Part shown: piece after piece, positions 50,335 to 61,974 of the stretch
Numbering within the stretch: position 1 is the first letter of the stretch
Layout: every line of letters begins with the position of its first letter
From: Clavulina sp. PMI_390
Lineage: Eukaryota; Basidiomycota; Agaricomycetes; Cantharellales; Hydnaceae
Assembly: GCA_015039315.1 (NCBI GenBank)
Contig: WIDE01000111.1
Location: 24,947 to 88,946, forward strand
DNA: 64,000 nucleotides
Direction of reading: 5' to 3'
Notes under the pieces: generated by a model
What the model saw: the letters and a program-made list of their open reading frames with translations, nothing else
What the model was told of the DNA's origin: nothing
Database searches by the model: none
Translations under genes and position numbers: made by a program

Positions 50335-51116
50335 TATGATCGACCGTGTTGAATCTGATCCTGTCTGTAGCTCCAATCTGTCTGCCTCGTTTCTACCACG
50401 CCACCAGGCACGCGCCGTATATCTCGACGAACGACGGAACAATCTCGTGCTGATCCAACACTTTATTGCATGCGTGCCCGCGGATTTTCTTTGTATCAGA
50501 CCATTCTTATTCAGGAAATTAGGAGCTTTTCAACGTAACGGGTCCGAACGTCCTGCGCCACTGGATTATTGCTCCTCTTCCTGGCGTTACGATGTTTTCG
50601 CGCAGAAGCAAAGAACAGATTAATTATTTTTCTGAGCATTCATAGTCCCTTTTCGTGCCTTTCAACTTTGGCGCAGAGTAATTCCGTTCCAAATTAGGAT
50701 TATTACCCCTTTTCGGGTGCTTCGAATCCTGTGTTGTGATGCACTTGAGTCCAGACTTTTGTCTACCCCTCTCGGAGTGCTTTGCGCGGCTCTCGACGAT
50801 TGAGTGAAGTAGCTGATTTTCCATGTGTCCAACACGGGTGCTGTAGATGCCCGCATCACTCCTGCCTGGTCCCACGTGTCAGTTGCCTACTCGACGGAAA
50901 CCTCCTTTCAGGCGAGGACGCCTCGCGACCGGCGCATGGCCTTCACACAGAGCGGTACTTATGCTCGAACGGGGACTTGTTGCCTTCTCTCTAGCCCTGT
51001 GTCTATCTCCGGTTGCTACACATAGCGCATTCTGAACCAACTAATCGCTGTTGCCTCAGAGCCTCCGAAACGTCCTTTGACTATCGCGCCCATCTACGTC
51101 ATCTCATACTATCAAC
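50335..51116. other. Intergenic, LIM gene to coiled-coil gene
   Basis: 3' flank and promoter region. Short frames only, nothing supported. Confidence 0.45.
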
Positions 51117-52221
51117 ATGTCGGGTTCTGGAACGATGACGCCTCGCACCCCGGGCACGCCGTACCCGATTGCGAACCAGCAGGCAGTAGCCGACTTGCTC
51201 ATGTTGATGAAGTCAAACCTCAACACCCTTGGTGCAACGTTTGATAGTCTGGGCGAGCAAAGCGCTAAGGTAGCCACGCTCGGCCCCGCGATGGAGACGG
51301 CCCATCAGATCCATCAGCTAAGAAGGCAGATGCGCCAGCAGGAAAAGGTATGGCGTGGGCGGCATGTGTTTGTGGGGTCGTGGGAATCCGCTCTAACACC
51401 TTGCTTGGGGCGAATAGCATCAAGATTCCCGCATCAATGACATAAGAAGCCTCGTGCAGGACACCTTGAAGGTGCAAATCGCTGAACACATGCGGTGAGT
51501 TTCAATTATGAAACGTCAATTGTGGCACCTTTGACTCATTTAGTACCGCACCTGTCCTCAGGGCGCAAATTGATGAGGAGATCAGACGAGAGATCGCTGG
51601 CCAAGTCAAGGACGAAGTCACCAACCAAATCGCGACGCATTTGCCAATCCCATTGGCGATCCAAGCTGCCGAGGTTTGTAGCCTTTCTCCATGTGCTGTC
51701 CATCAACTCATGTCTGCTGTCACCATCAGAGCCAAGAACAACTAGCAGAAGTGCGAGTGTCCCTACAGAACACGTACGTTGTTATTTCAGTAGATTTCCA
51801 AGTGGAGAAAATGGCTCATTGGATATGCTGATTATAGGGAGGCACGAAGGCACAACAGCCACATCAGTCGCTCCAACCTGGAGGAAGACCTCGCCCCCAT
51901 CACCATGGCTGACGGGAAAGTCAGCAAGCATTATCCTGCTACGATTAAGGTTCTGTTCTCGTATGAGCGTGAGTTGTTCTCCTATCGAAAGAGATGGATA
52001 TAGAAACTGACCTGGATGGTCGGATATCAAGTTGAGGTGTTACAGGAACTGCTCGAGGACTACGGCCTGGCTCTCCATCGCATCCGTGAGGGCTGCGTCA
52101 ACCGCTTCTTATCTTTCATCGGTTAGTGACTCAAGGGCTTGTAGCTCAAACCCCTCAGACAGCTCATCCGATGTTCTCTTCAGGTGTCCACTTCCAGCTC
52201 ATTGTCCCCATCCGCAAGTGA
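51117..52221 (+). CDS. Unrecognised helical/coiled-coil protein
   Basis: I do not recognise this protein. It starts MSGSGTMTPRTPGTPYPIAN. The first exon then reads QAVADLLMLMKSNLNTLGATFDSLGEQSAKVATLGP, and later exons read DSRINDIRSLVQDTLKVQIAEHMR, AQIDEEIRREIAGQVKDEVTNQIATHLP, ESQEQLAEVRVSLQNTEARRHNSHI and a final short exon ending in VPIRK. The heptad-like charged pattern suggests a coiled coil. About 250 residues. No signal peptide or membrane helix. Introns (for example GTATGG after EKV, GTGAGT after EHMR) keep frame. Function unknown. Confidence 0.65.
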
Positions 52222-52550
52222 TTGCAGGCTCAATCGCATTGTTTTCTTGCCATCCCACAACCGCACGTAGATAGCAATATCCTCCATTGTTCATAATACG
52301 ACAACTCTGATAGGACTGAAATATTTTTATTCGAGCATTCACGATTATATCTCTCAATGGGGCTGTCTAATACTCTGAAGCTTACGAACGAGGTGTGGAT
52401 CCCGAATAGGTGGTGGGTTTCTCACGCCGCGAGTCCTCGGCCGACTGAATTCCGAGGGTCGTTGCCAGCACCCACCACCATCACCTCATCCACTCCCTTT
52501 CACCTGCGTCAGAGCCTTATCTTCTAAATTGTCGTGGACTTTTCAGGATA
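52222..52550. other. Intergenic, coiled-coil to dehydrogenase gene
   Basis: 3' flank and short promoter. Nothing else seen. Confidence 0.45.
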
Positions 52551-53938
52551 ATGAGGCCGAAAATCCTCCTGTCAGGCATGCAATCCAATGATTTATCTAT
52601 TTTCTTCTTCGGATTTATGGCGATTTTCCTGAAATGAACCGCCTATCTTCTCGCCTTCGCGCGTGCGTTGCTCCAAATAATCCACTAATATCAATATCCA
52701 ATCTGTCTTGTGATGCCCAGGGGTCTTGCGCTGGGCTCATGCCGATCTTGAGCGGCTTATTGCACCACACGCCGATATTGTTGTACGTCTTATCTTGCTC
52801 TCAATCGCGTGTGCCGAGGTCCAGATCTAACAAGGAGGAATTGCATGATCCCCGTCATTCCATGGATTCGACTGCGGCGCGTTCTGAATCAAAGCAACTA
52901 ACGTCGGCCTCGAGAGAAGAGTTCAAACAAGACTTGAAGGGTAAACTCTCAGGAGTAGTGGGGATCTACCGTAGAAACGAAAGCTCTCGGCAGATTGGAA
53001 CCTATGATGCTGAGCTTATCGCGATGCTTCCCGAATCGGTGAAATGGATTGCGCATAATGGTGCAGGATATGATCAGGTTGACGTCCATGCTTGCAAGGC
53101 GCGAGGTCAGTAAACCCGAATATTCCCCACTACTGGTGATTGGGTACCGATAACGCGGGTTTCATTTTGCTTTGGTTAAGGCATACTGGTCACGAATACT
53201 CCCGGGGCTGTGGACGATGGTACAGCGACAACGGCCCTCTATCTTATCATTTCGGCGTGTCGCCAATTTGCTCTCGGCGAACGAAATGCACGCGCTGGCC
53301 TGTGGAAGAAGGACTTCCAGCCAGCTCACGACCCTTCTTCAAGGACACTCGGTATTCTTGGTTTGGGGGGCATTGGGCTGCGTACCGCTGAGATGGCGCG
53401 TGGTATCCCTATGAAGGTTGTTTATCACAACCGCAAGCCAGCTCCAAATGCTCCCGCTTGGGCCGAATACTGTTCCACCATGGAAGAATTCTTGTCGAAG
53501 ACAGATGTACTAAGCATCCATGTCCCTCTCACTTCGGCAACAATAAATATGGTCGGGGAGAAGGAGATCAGAATGCTCAAAAAGGGGTCGATTATTGTTA
53601 ACACTGCGCGGGGGAAGGTTCTTGATGAGCAAGCTCTGATCAGGGCACTCAAGGATGGTCATGTGAGTGCACAGTCCGACCATTTCGGGACAGATTTATC
53701 ATTAATTCTTGGGTCCCATGACAATCACACGTAGCTCTTTGGTGCTGGACTGGATGTCTTTGCTAATGAGCCAGAGATTAACCCAGAACTCATCAGTCTG
53801 CCGAACGTAGCCATGCTTCCACATCTTGGCACGTCAACAGAGGAGTCTCAGCACGCGATGGAAGTCCGCGCACTGGAAAATCTGTCAGAGTTCCTTCAAG
53901 GGCGCGAAGGAAAGGATATCGTGCCAGAGACTCGGTGA
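52551..53938 (+). CDS. D-isomer-specific 2-hydroxyacid dehydrogenase
   Basis: NAD(P)-dependent oxidoreductase of the glyoxylate/hydroxypyruvate reductase group. A short first exon MRPKILLSG (52551-52575) joins by a GC-donor intron to VLRWAHADLERLIAPHADIV; this restores the expected frame, but the 5' join is inferred. The rest shows the substrate domain (SREEF, GVVGIYRRN, VKWIAHNGAGYDQVDV), the hinge (NTPGAVDDGTATTALYLI) and the NAD-binding Rossmann motif LGILGLGGIG. Next is NRKPAP, where Arg/Lys could favour NADPH. The catalytic residues follow: Arg in VNTARGKVLDEQAL, Glu in LDVFANEPEINP and His in MLPHLGTSTEE. The catalytic triad is complete. Length of about 340 residues is normal. The substrate cannot be fixed from sequence alone. 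Confidence 0.85.
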
Positions 53939-54856
53939 AACCCTTCCATTTGCTCTCTCAGTAATTGCCTCGCCCACTAGGAGGTTACCATAGAGTTATA
54001 TCGCCCGCCGACAGGGTCTCATGTTTAGATCTCTTAATTTCAACTCGCAGCGCCGTCTTATGGCCGCCGTGATATCCCTATGACGCTCGAGCCAGTCAAT
54101 TGACGGAGGGAGCCGCGTCGTCGCGTCGCGTCACCAAGTGACGGAGGGCGTTTTCCAAACTAGTAAACACAAAGGGGAGGTACCGTACGAAATGCAACGC
54201 TTCCAAAGTACCCGCCGTATGTTTTTGGAACCTATGCTATCGCAAAATCGGTGGGACGGATGGCTGTTTGAAAAATGAAGTACGTATACCTCCCTTCTAC
54301 CTGCTACTTCCAACCTGCTCCACTCCTGCTGGTTTGATCCTCGCAGCGCTTGTCTTAGTAGCATCCAGTCCCATGGGCTACATGAGTCCATAAATATAAC
54401 CAATCATCTCTGCTATGCATGCAGCTCTCCTCTCTATGCTCGAGATGCATTGGTAGAGCGCTTTTCGACACGAACAGTCAAATAACTTTGGATTTGGTGC
54501 AGTCATTGCCCACTATCTTGGGCGGTTGCACGTACTCGACCCTCTTTCCTCGCCCTTGGACTATGTTTAATATATTTGATATTGATGCACAATCGCCACT
54601 CTTATCGCTCATACCACTGTCTCAACTGGCTCTCAGCAGCAGGTGGTGCTTAGATGACTGGCGCCTTCATCTACGGTCCTGTATGTATTTATGGCTCTCA
54701 TCGCCTTTAGTGAAACCGGTGATTGCACATCCAAAGCTTGAGAATAGTCTGACACTGAGTCTAAACATCCATGCGGGAAGCTTCAGATATCGGAGGAATT
54801 ACCTTGGTGCTTGTGAGTCCTGAGGTCGTCTGAATATGCTCTCTACTTTGAATCAG
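53939..54856. other. Intergenic, dehydrogenase to unassigned exon
   Basis: No gene recognised. A 134-codon plus-strand frame (54419-54823) lacks known motifs, but could belong to the unassigned exon that follows. Confidence 0.35.
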
Positions 54857-55010
54857 AAATTCAAATCTGCTTCACATATTTCACACTGCGGAATCCAAGT
54901 GTTTCTACATTGAGAACTGGTCTTCCACTGAAAGTTTTGTCTATCATGTTGCTGAAGAAGTCACGAGAGACCTAAATGACTGTTTCAAGGAGAATGCTGC
55001 TGCTAAATAG
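54857..55010 (+). other. Coding-looking 3' exon of an unassigned gene
   Basis: After a good acceptor (AATCAG) one frame reads ESKCFYIENWSSTESFVYHVAEEVT...KENAAAK followed by TAG. It looks coding but its upstream exons could not be fixed; a donor at about 54813 would precede it. Family unknown. Confidence 0.3.
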
Positions 55011-55631
55011 TCGGGATCGTCCCAAGTGAGCAGACCAAGGTTCAGCATAGGGCGGCCACTGTTGCTTTCCTCACGAGAAGCGGCCGAAGCTCGTTGTCAG
55101 CGAGAACCCCCTTGCGGCGTTCGGAGGGACTCGGTGAATGATTAGACATATCCGACGCCGGGCGATGATTAAGCTTACCAAGCAATATCTATGGAAGATG
55201 CAATCTGGAAAATCCGAATATACTGAACAAGTCTCAGTAGCTTGTGAGCAATAATACTCAGCTGTGTCAATGCGCCGCGGCTACAATGTGTTTGGGAAGT
55301 GAAGCTCGCTTAGGCGCAAATTTGATTGACAGATTGATGCTTTGGGCGTTCTTTGTTATATCATCGTAATGGCTGGGCGATCGCTCAGAGGATAGCACTG
55401 CAGTGCCCATATTGCCATTTAACTTGAGATCAATGAACAGGTAGATCGTGTTTTGTGGCCAATTGTCTGACAATAGAAACCCTAATTTTTCGATAGCTTG
55501 TTTTGCTACTGGTCCCCGGGGTTAAAGTTTCGGATCAGCAGAGCTGACCTGTCGGTCACTGGGCCAAATGCACACAGTTTGGCCGTGACGAAACGCGTCA
55601 ATGCCGTGAGGACGTCAGCACACACTCAACC
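55011..55631. other. Upstream region of amidohydrolase copy 1
   Basis: Non-coding. From 55112 onward it is closely matched by 57266 onward, so it is the promoter side of a duplicated unit. Confidence 0.5.
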
Positions 55632-56298
55632 ATGGAGCGGTATACGACGCTGGAAGATTATCGTGAGCCCTTCGCGCCAGGTATAGCTTCCAAGGACGCC
55701 CTGAATGCTGCCAAGACTCCGAATAATGAGTTATCTCATTATTTGGAGTCTTGGCAAATTCTACAACAGTGTTCTCTCAACCTCCGTGACCCGATGCTTC
55801 TGGACAGTATTTTATGTCGTTGCTGCCAGATCTATAGCTCAGCCATATCGCTCGACACTATCAATTTATGGTGTTAAGGCGCCTGGTTTTGTCTCTAGGG
55901 TCATGCAAGAGTAAGACACCCTGCTCAACATCCCAGGTCAGTACTGAAGAAGTTTGCGACAAGTGGCGTCCTACTTTGACCAAGAATCTATAGTTCATGC
56001 TCCAGATTTTAATCAAAGGCTCATATATGATCATTTTAAAGCTGGAACAAAGCATACTCTCATTAAGAATGCCACTATATGGACTAGTTTGAGGCATGGC
56101 AAAGAGATAATACATGATGGGAGCATCCTTCTTGGGAACGGTGTCATCAGATCTATCGAAACATCTATCTCTGTGGATCTCCTTTCTCAGCTAAGCAGTC
56201 AAACCAATGTCGTCAATGCTGTTGGGGCTTGGGTTATTCCTGTGCTCCTCGGTATACATAGTCACGCCGGAGTCCAGTCTATCCCAATACTGCAAGGT
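55112..56298 (+). repeat. Duplicated segment, unit 1 (5' part)
   Basis: Closely matches 57266-58437: it begins at CTTGCGGCGTTCGGAGGG in both, runs through the upstream flank and into the first exons of the amidohydrolase gene. Substitutions and small indels are scattered over its length. The match continues after a deletion in unit 1. Confidence 0.85.
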
Positions 56299-57255
56299 GA
56301 CGACTGGGGACGGTATCGTTCATGATCCTGCTAGTGGGGTGGGCTTTGATGACGCACCTCGTGGTATGGCTGTTAGAGCTTCTGATGGGCTTTTGTTCGA
56401 GACGAGGGACACACCGCGAGTCTCAGCCCTACGTTGAACAAGCCCCTTCAAGACCTTTCAATGGTTCGGGTAGCTCGTAACTGGAGGCACTGATCGTCTT
56501 GTTCCACCCAAACTGACACATCAATGTTTTGTGGATTATACCCTGGTATTGTATACCGATCGGCCGTTACATCTGCGATATCTGACCCAGAATCCACTGG
56601 ATTTTTCCGCGGGATCTCTATCGTTTTCTTAATATATGCATTCATTAAACTTCAAGGAGGTGCTTTGCGCAAAGAATAGGTGGCACTTGATGTGGCAATT
56701 GTTCGCAATTGGAAAGACGGGACACCAAGTGTTTCCACGCAGATTGGTATGATTCGCCGAGGTCAATTTGGTGGCTTTGGAGACACTGAATGGGGAGAGT
56801 GGTTCAGAAAAGTCTTGGATGTGAGTTTATGCTTAGCTTCATTGACCGTATCTCAGTGACACTCGAGTTCCTTTTTTTTTTGGGGGGGGGGGGGGGGGGG
56901 TCTAAATTGAAGGAGTCAATAACACTTGCTGTACATGTCCAACGGGCAGATCAGATAGCTAGCTTACTGGCCGTTAAGGTATTTCTTACGTCTTCATTAC
57001 ATTTTCGATCGAAGCCATTCACCTGCCACTAGGCTGAAGTAGAGTTTTCTACTAAATCGTTCCTCCGGCTCATAGTGATAGGCGCAGCAGAAGCACACCT
57101 CGTTGAAGACCATATCGCCGCTGCCAGTGCTAGTGTAATACTGCTTCCCACTCGCCAAGTTCCGCTTGTCTGGGACCAGTTGAGAGCTTTGCCTGGACCT
57201 CCATTAACCCCGGAAAGCTCATTCGAGGTCGTGATGAGGGCGGCAAATAACTCGC
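56299..57255 (+). repeat. Duplicated segment, unit 1 (3' part)
   Basis: Closely matches 60419-61366, for example GACGGTATCGTTCA.GATCCTG and CCGGAAAGCTCATTCGAGG. It adjoins the 5' part only because about 2 kb is missing between them. Confidence 0.85.
56872..56900 (+). repeat. T10-G19 homopolymer tract
   Basis: Ten T then nineteen G residues, inside an intron of the pseudogene. The intact copy reads GGTGGG followed by T8 and GG at this place. Such a run is prone to slippage and to sequencing error. Confidence 0.8.
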
Positions 57256-57265
57256 NNNNNNNNNN
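57256..57265. other. Assembly gap (10 N)
   Basis: Ten ambiguous bases of unknown real length. Left of the gap the sequence matches 61366 of the intact copy; right of it the sequence restarts at the equivalent of 55112. The gap therefore sits exactly at a unit junction. Confidence 0.95.
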
Positions 57266-58437
57266 CTTGCGGCGTTCGGAGGGACTCGGTGAATGATTAG
57301 ACATATCCGACGCCGGGCGATGATTAAGCTTACCAATCAGTGTCTATGGAAGATACAATCTGGAAAATCTGAATATACTGAGCAAGTCTGAGTAGCTTGT
57401 GAGCAATAATACTTAGCCATGTCAATGCGCCGCGGCTACCATGGATTTGGGAAGCGAAGCTCGCCTAAACGTACATTTGATGGTCCGATTGGTGCTTTGG
57501 ACGCACTCCGCTATATCATCGTAACGGCTAGACGATTGCTCAGAGGAAGGTATTGCAGTGTCCAGATTACCACTTAACCTGGGACCCATGAATAGATAGA
57601 GCGAGTTTTGTGGCTAATTCTCTGACAAATATAAACAATAATTCTTACTAGCTTGTCGTCATAACAGTACCTGAGGCTAAAGTCTTGGGCCAGCACCGCT
57701 GACCTGTCGGCTAGTGGGCCAAACGCACGTAGTTTGACCGTGACGATGTGGGTCAATGCCGTGACCACGTCAGTGCAAACACAACTATGGAGCGGTATAC
57801 GACTTTGGACGATTACCGTGAGCCCATTGAATCAACTATACCTTCTAAGGATGCCTTGAATACTGTTGAGGCTCCGGAAGGCGAGGTGGCCACCTGGAGA
57901 CCCTATGTTTATGTCCTCTCAACCTCTGCGACACGATGGTTCTGGACAGCATTTTGTGTCGTTCTTGCCACATTCGTAACTCAGTCATATCGCTCGAAAC
58001 TATCAGATTATGGTGTTAAAGCGCCAAGTTTCGCCTCTAGGGTCCTGCAAGAGTGCGACGCCCTGCTCACCATCCCAGGTCAGCGCTGAAGGAGTTTGCA
58101 ACGAGTGACTTCTTACTTTTGCTGGGAATGTATAGGAACTGCTCCAGATTTTCATAAAAGGTTCACATCTGATCGTTTTGAAGCCGGCACAAAGCACACT
58201 CTCATTACGAATGCCACTATATGGACTGGTTCGAGGCATGGCCAAGAGATAATATGGGGTGGGAGCATCCTTCTTGAGAATGGTGTCATCAGATCTGTCG
58301 AAGCATCCATCTCTGGGGATCTCCTTGCTATGCTAAGCAGTCAAACCAATGTTGTCAATGCTGCTGGGGCTTGGGTTACTCCTGCACTCTTCGACATACA
58401 TAGTCACGCAGGAGTCCAGTCTATCCCCATGCTACGA
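57266..58437 (+). repeat. Duplicated segment, unit 2 (5' part)
   Basis: Counterpart of 55112-56298: it covers the upstream flank and first exons of the intact amidohydrolase gene. The region 57266-57786 before the start codon is non-coding promoter sequence. Confidence 0.85.
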
Positions 58438-61400
58438 GGTAGCGCCGACGGTAACTCGCAATCGGGTATCGCACAGCCTTGGCTGAGGAATATCGATGGG
58501 ATCGATACTCACGACATCAGTTGGGAGCTATCAAGAGCGGGCGGAGTTGGTTCTGCTCTGGTGAGTGACGTGTGCACCGTTATGTAAAGTTAAGAGCTGA
58601 ACTTGTCCCATGGATAGATCCTTCCAGGGAGCATTAATGCCATCGGCGGCCAAGCGTTTGTCGTCAAAACTCGTGCTACGAAAGAGCGCTCCACGCTATC
58701 CATGCTACTTGAACCCCCGAACCTCTTGGTGTCTAATGGTAGCTCATTACCACTGCGATGGCGTCACATGAAGCAAGCCTATCCAAGATACATCAATTTG
58801 TCATCCCGCTAACAAACGCTACACCATCTCAGACACGCTGTTGGGGAAAATCCTTCACGTGTGCACTCCGGGACTCGGTGAGCATCCTTGAATTTTCACC
58901 TTGACCACATGTTGAGATTCTAGTCAAGAATGGATACGATATGGAAATTGCGCGAATCGTGAGCTCTTGTAGGGTATCGAGAAGACCACCTCTCGTCTCA
59001 CTTCCCTTCGTAGCTACAACGAGGCGCGAAAGATAATGACTGCCCAGGATGCCTACTGTGCCAAGGCAAAAGCGGGACATTGGGCCGAGATAACCAGTAC
59101 GATGCCTACCGAGTTGAAATGGGAAGCCCTGGTAGACGTGTTACGTGGTAAAGTGAAGGTATGCTACTGGGAGGACAGTGATCAATGCATGATTTCGATG
59201 TTTCCATAATTTCATGGTTAGGTGAATGTTCACATATACGAAACGGTACGTCGCATTCACACAGTGAAACCAACTTAACTGGCCATAACCTTCTCTCTTT
59301 CTTTAGGTCGATATAACCAGCATTGTTGGCCTAAGCAACGAGTTCAAATTTCCCTTTGCTGTCTTTCACCATGCAGATGAAGCATATCTTGTTCCAGAGC
59401 TTCTAAAGCAGAGCTATGGCAAAGTTCCCGCCCTCGCCATTTTTGCGGTCGCCGCGAGATATAAAAAGGAATCATACCGAGGTTCTGAATTTGCTGCAAA
59501 GGTCTTATCTGATAGCGGTATTCTTGTAGCAATGAAGGTGAGCAAACTAACTTGTCTGCGCCTTACGAGTCTGATTGTTGAATGGCTTGGCGTGAGCAGA
59601 GCGATTCACCTGCCGCAATTCATTCTAGATTTTTGGCGTAAGTGGGAAGCTCAGTCGCCTCTGTGTTTCTGACAAGAGCATAATTTTTTAATGAAGACAC
59701 GAGGCGGCCCAAGCTCATCACTACGGCTTGGACGAAATCACTGCTCTCAGAGGTTAGCTGTTCCCCAGTCCAAAAAACACCCTCATTGCTCACCGCTGCA
59801 TCTATATAGCCATCACTACTATTCCAGCCGAAGCTGCCGGTATGGGGCACCGTGTTGGATATCTGAAGCCGGGCTGGGATGCCGATGTAGTAATATGGGA
59901 CTCTCACCCTCTCACTTTGGGGGTCAGTATTACCAAGCACTACACAGCTGCCGTTTGCATTGATCATCCAATCATAGGCCACCCCCACACAAGTCTTCAT
60001 TGATGGGATTCCTCAGCTGTCTAGCTCTTTTTCCCTCAAAAAGCCACCAGCATTTCACCACGCACCGAAAACGCCAGACTTCGATGAGGAACAACATAGA
60101 ACCCTTGATCATGACGGTCTTCCGCCTCTATCTCCTAATCTTCGACTTAAAAATGATCGAGTCGCATTTGTAAATGTCAAGAGCTATTGGCGAAAAGACC
60201 GAGGCCAGCTTAAAATCGAGTTTGACCACAGTGATTCGGAGGACTTAGGGAGGACTATCGTTTTCGAGCATGGCCGTTCCATATGCGTCTCCTCTTCTAC
60301 TACATCTTGCGCTCCGTTCATCTCCGAAAGGACCCACAGAGTCGACTTGGCTGGTGGGTCTCTCTCTCCAGGCATGACAACGATTGGTTCTGGATTAGGC
60401 TTGGTGGATATCGTAATGGAGGTGACAACTGGGGACGGTATCGTTCAAGATCCTGCTAGTGGGGTGGGCTTTGATGACGCATCTCGCGGTATGGCCGTTA
60501 GAGCTTCTGATGGACTTTTGTTCGAGACAAGGGACGCGCTGTGAGTCTTGACTTTACTTCGGCTAAGCCCCCTCAGGACCTTTCATTGGTTCGGATAGCT
60601 CGTATCTCGGCAATCATCGTGCACCGTCTAAACTGACACAACAATGTTCTGTGAATTATATCCTAGGATTGCGTACCGATCGGGCGTTACATCTGCGATA
60701 TCTGCTCCAGAATCCTTTGGATTTTTCCGTGGGATCTCTTCCGCTTTCTCGATATCTGCATCTAATAAACTTCAAGGAGGTGCTTTGCGAAAGGAATTCG
60801 TTGCACTTTATGTGGCAATTGTTCGCGATCGGAAAGACGGTACACCAAGTGTTTCCACGCAGATTGGTATGATTCGCCGAGGCCTGCTTGGCGGCTTTGG
60901 AAACACCGAATGGGGAGAGTGGTTCAGGAAAGTCTTGGATGTGAGTTGATGCTCAACTTCATCAACCGCAGACTGGTGACACTTGGTGGGTTTTTTTTGG
61001 TCTAAATTGAAGGGGTCAATACCACTTGCTGTACATATCCAACGGGCAGATCACATAGCTAGCCTACTAGCCGTTAAGGTATTTCCGCATCATTATTACC
61101 TTTTCGATCCAAGCCATTCACCTGCCCCTCAATGTGCCACTAGGCTGAAGTAGAGGCTTCTGCTAAATCGCTCCTCCGGCTCATACTGATAGGCGCAGCA
61201 GAAGCACATCTCGTAGCGGACCACATCGCCGCTGCGGGTGTCAGTGTAGTACTCCTTCCCACTCGCCAAGCTCCGCTTGTCTGGGACCAGTTGAGAGCTT
61301 TGCCGGGCCCTCCATTAACCCCGGAAAGCTCATTCGAGGTCGTGATGAGGGCGGCAAATAACTCGCACACCAGGGACGTCAATGTAAGAATGAGGGTCGG

Positions 61401-61740
61401 GTTTGGGGTCTTCGAGAGTGAGGGCGGATGGCCTGTTCGGAATACTCTTTTTGATGCCGGTTGGGTATGTGGCGCTGTATTCAATTCTTCTGGTTGGGCT
61501 TGCCTCGGCTAAAAGGTCGATGATTTGGCTCATATACGGAATATTCAGGTTTCCTTGGCCTCCAACGGGACCATAAACAAGATTGAAGCACTCGCGATGG
61601 CTTCATCAGAGATTGAGGCAATGCTTAGTGTTGAGGCATCAACGGATCTCGTAGCATATCGTGGTGGTGATTTTACCCAATTTGAAAGCAAGGTTGTAGG
61701 TATAGTACCGCCAGACTTGGGCCATGTAGATATATTGTGA
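57787..61740 (+). CDS. Membrane-anchored amidohydrolase (CE9-like), copy 2
   Basis: Amidohydrolase-superfamily protein of about 950-1,000 residues with many introns and an intact frame as far as I can join it. It starts MERYTTLDDYREP and carries one N-terminal membrane segment (WFWTAFCVVLATFV). LIVNATIWTG-like LITNATIWTGSRHG follows, then TPALFDIHSHAG with the metal-binding His-X-His, GRSADGNS-like SADGNSQSG, GGQAFVVKTRATKERST, RMDTIWKLRESYNEARK, NVHIYET, FAVFHHADEAYLVPELL (His ligands), KSDSPAAIHSRFL (Asp ligand region), HEAAQAHHYGLDEITALR and GYLKPGWDADVVIWDSHPL. A second amidohydrolase-like half continues to GHVDIL. One intron uses a GC donor (58773-58832). Agaricomycete relatives are often labelled carbohydrate esterase family 9; the true substrate is unknown. 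Confidence 0.82.
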
Positions 61741-61974
61741 TTTCCATTAGGGACCGAGCAACTCCTGGTCGACACGTGACGTCACCGTCACCGCCACCAC
61801 CCCGATGATGCTCGGTCTTGGGTTGTTCACACCCCGCGTAAGCATGGAAGCAAAATAAATTCTGCAGTGTGGAGAGACAGACCATAACTCGACCAAAACT
61901 TGCAGAACGATAACCCTTCTGGGTCCTGACCGTTCCTTCGGGCGAGGATCTAGGCACTCCGGATCCCAACCAAA
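61741..61974. other. Spacer between amidohydrolase copies 2 and 3
   Basis: Short spacer containing the 3' end of copy 2 and promoter of copy 3. Nothing else seen. Confidence 0.5.

Larger units (their letters stand above)
55632..57255 (+). pseudogene. Broken amidohydrolase copy 1
   Basis: A damaged copy of the intact gene at 57787-61740. It begins with the same MERYTTL.DYREP start, then shifts frame near 55740-55775 and meets a stop (TAA at 55912) where the good copy reads Glu-Cys-Asp. The first metal motif (HSHAG) survives, but at about 56299 the sequence jumps to what corresponds to 60419 in the intact copy, losing about 2 kb that encodes the centre of the metal-dependent hydrolase domain. 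Both edges share AGGTGAC or close to it. The copy is cut off by the N gap, matching up to 61366 of the intact copy. A poly-T/poly-G tract replaces a normal intron end. No functional product is expected. Confidence 0.85.

Noticed and set aside
57029..57336. Open frames crossing the N run
   Set aside because: They depend on undefined bases and bridge an assembly gap.
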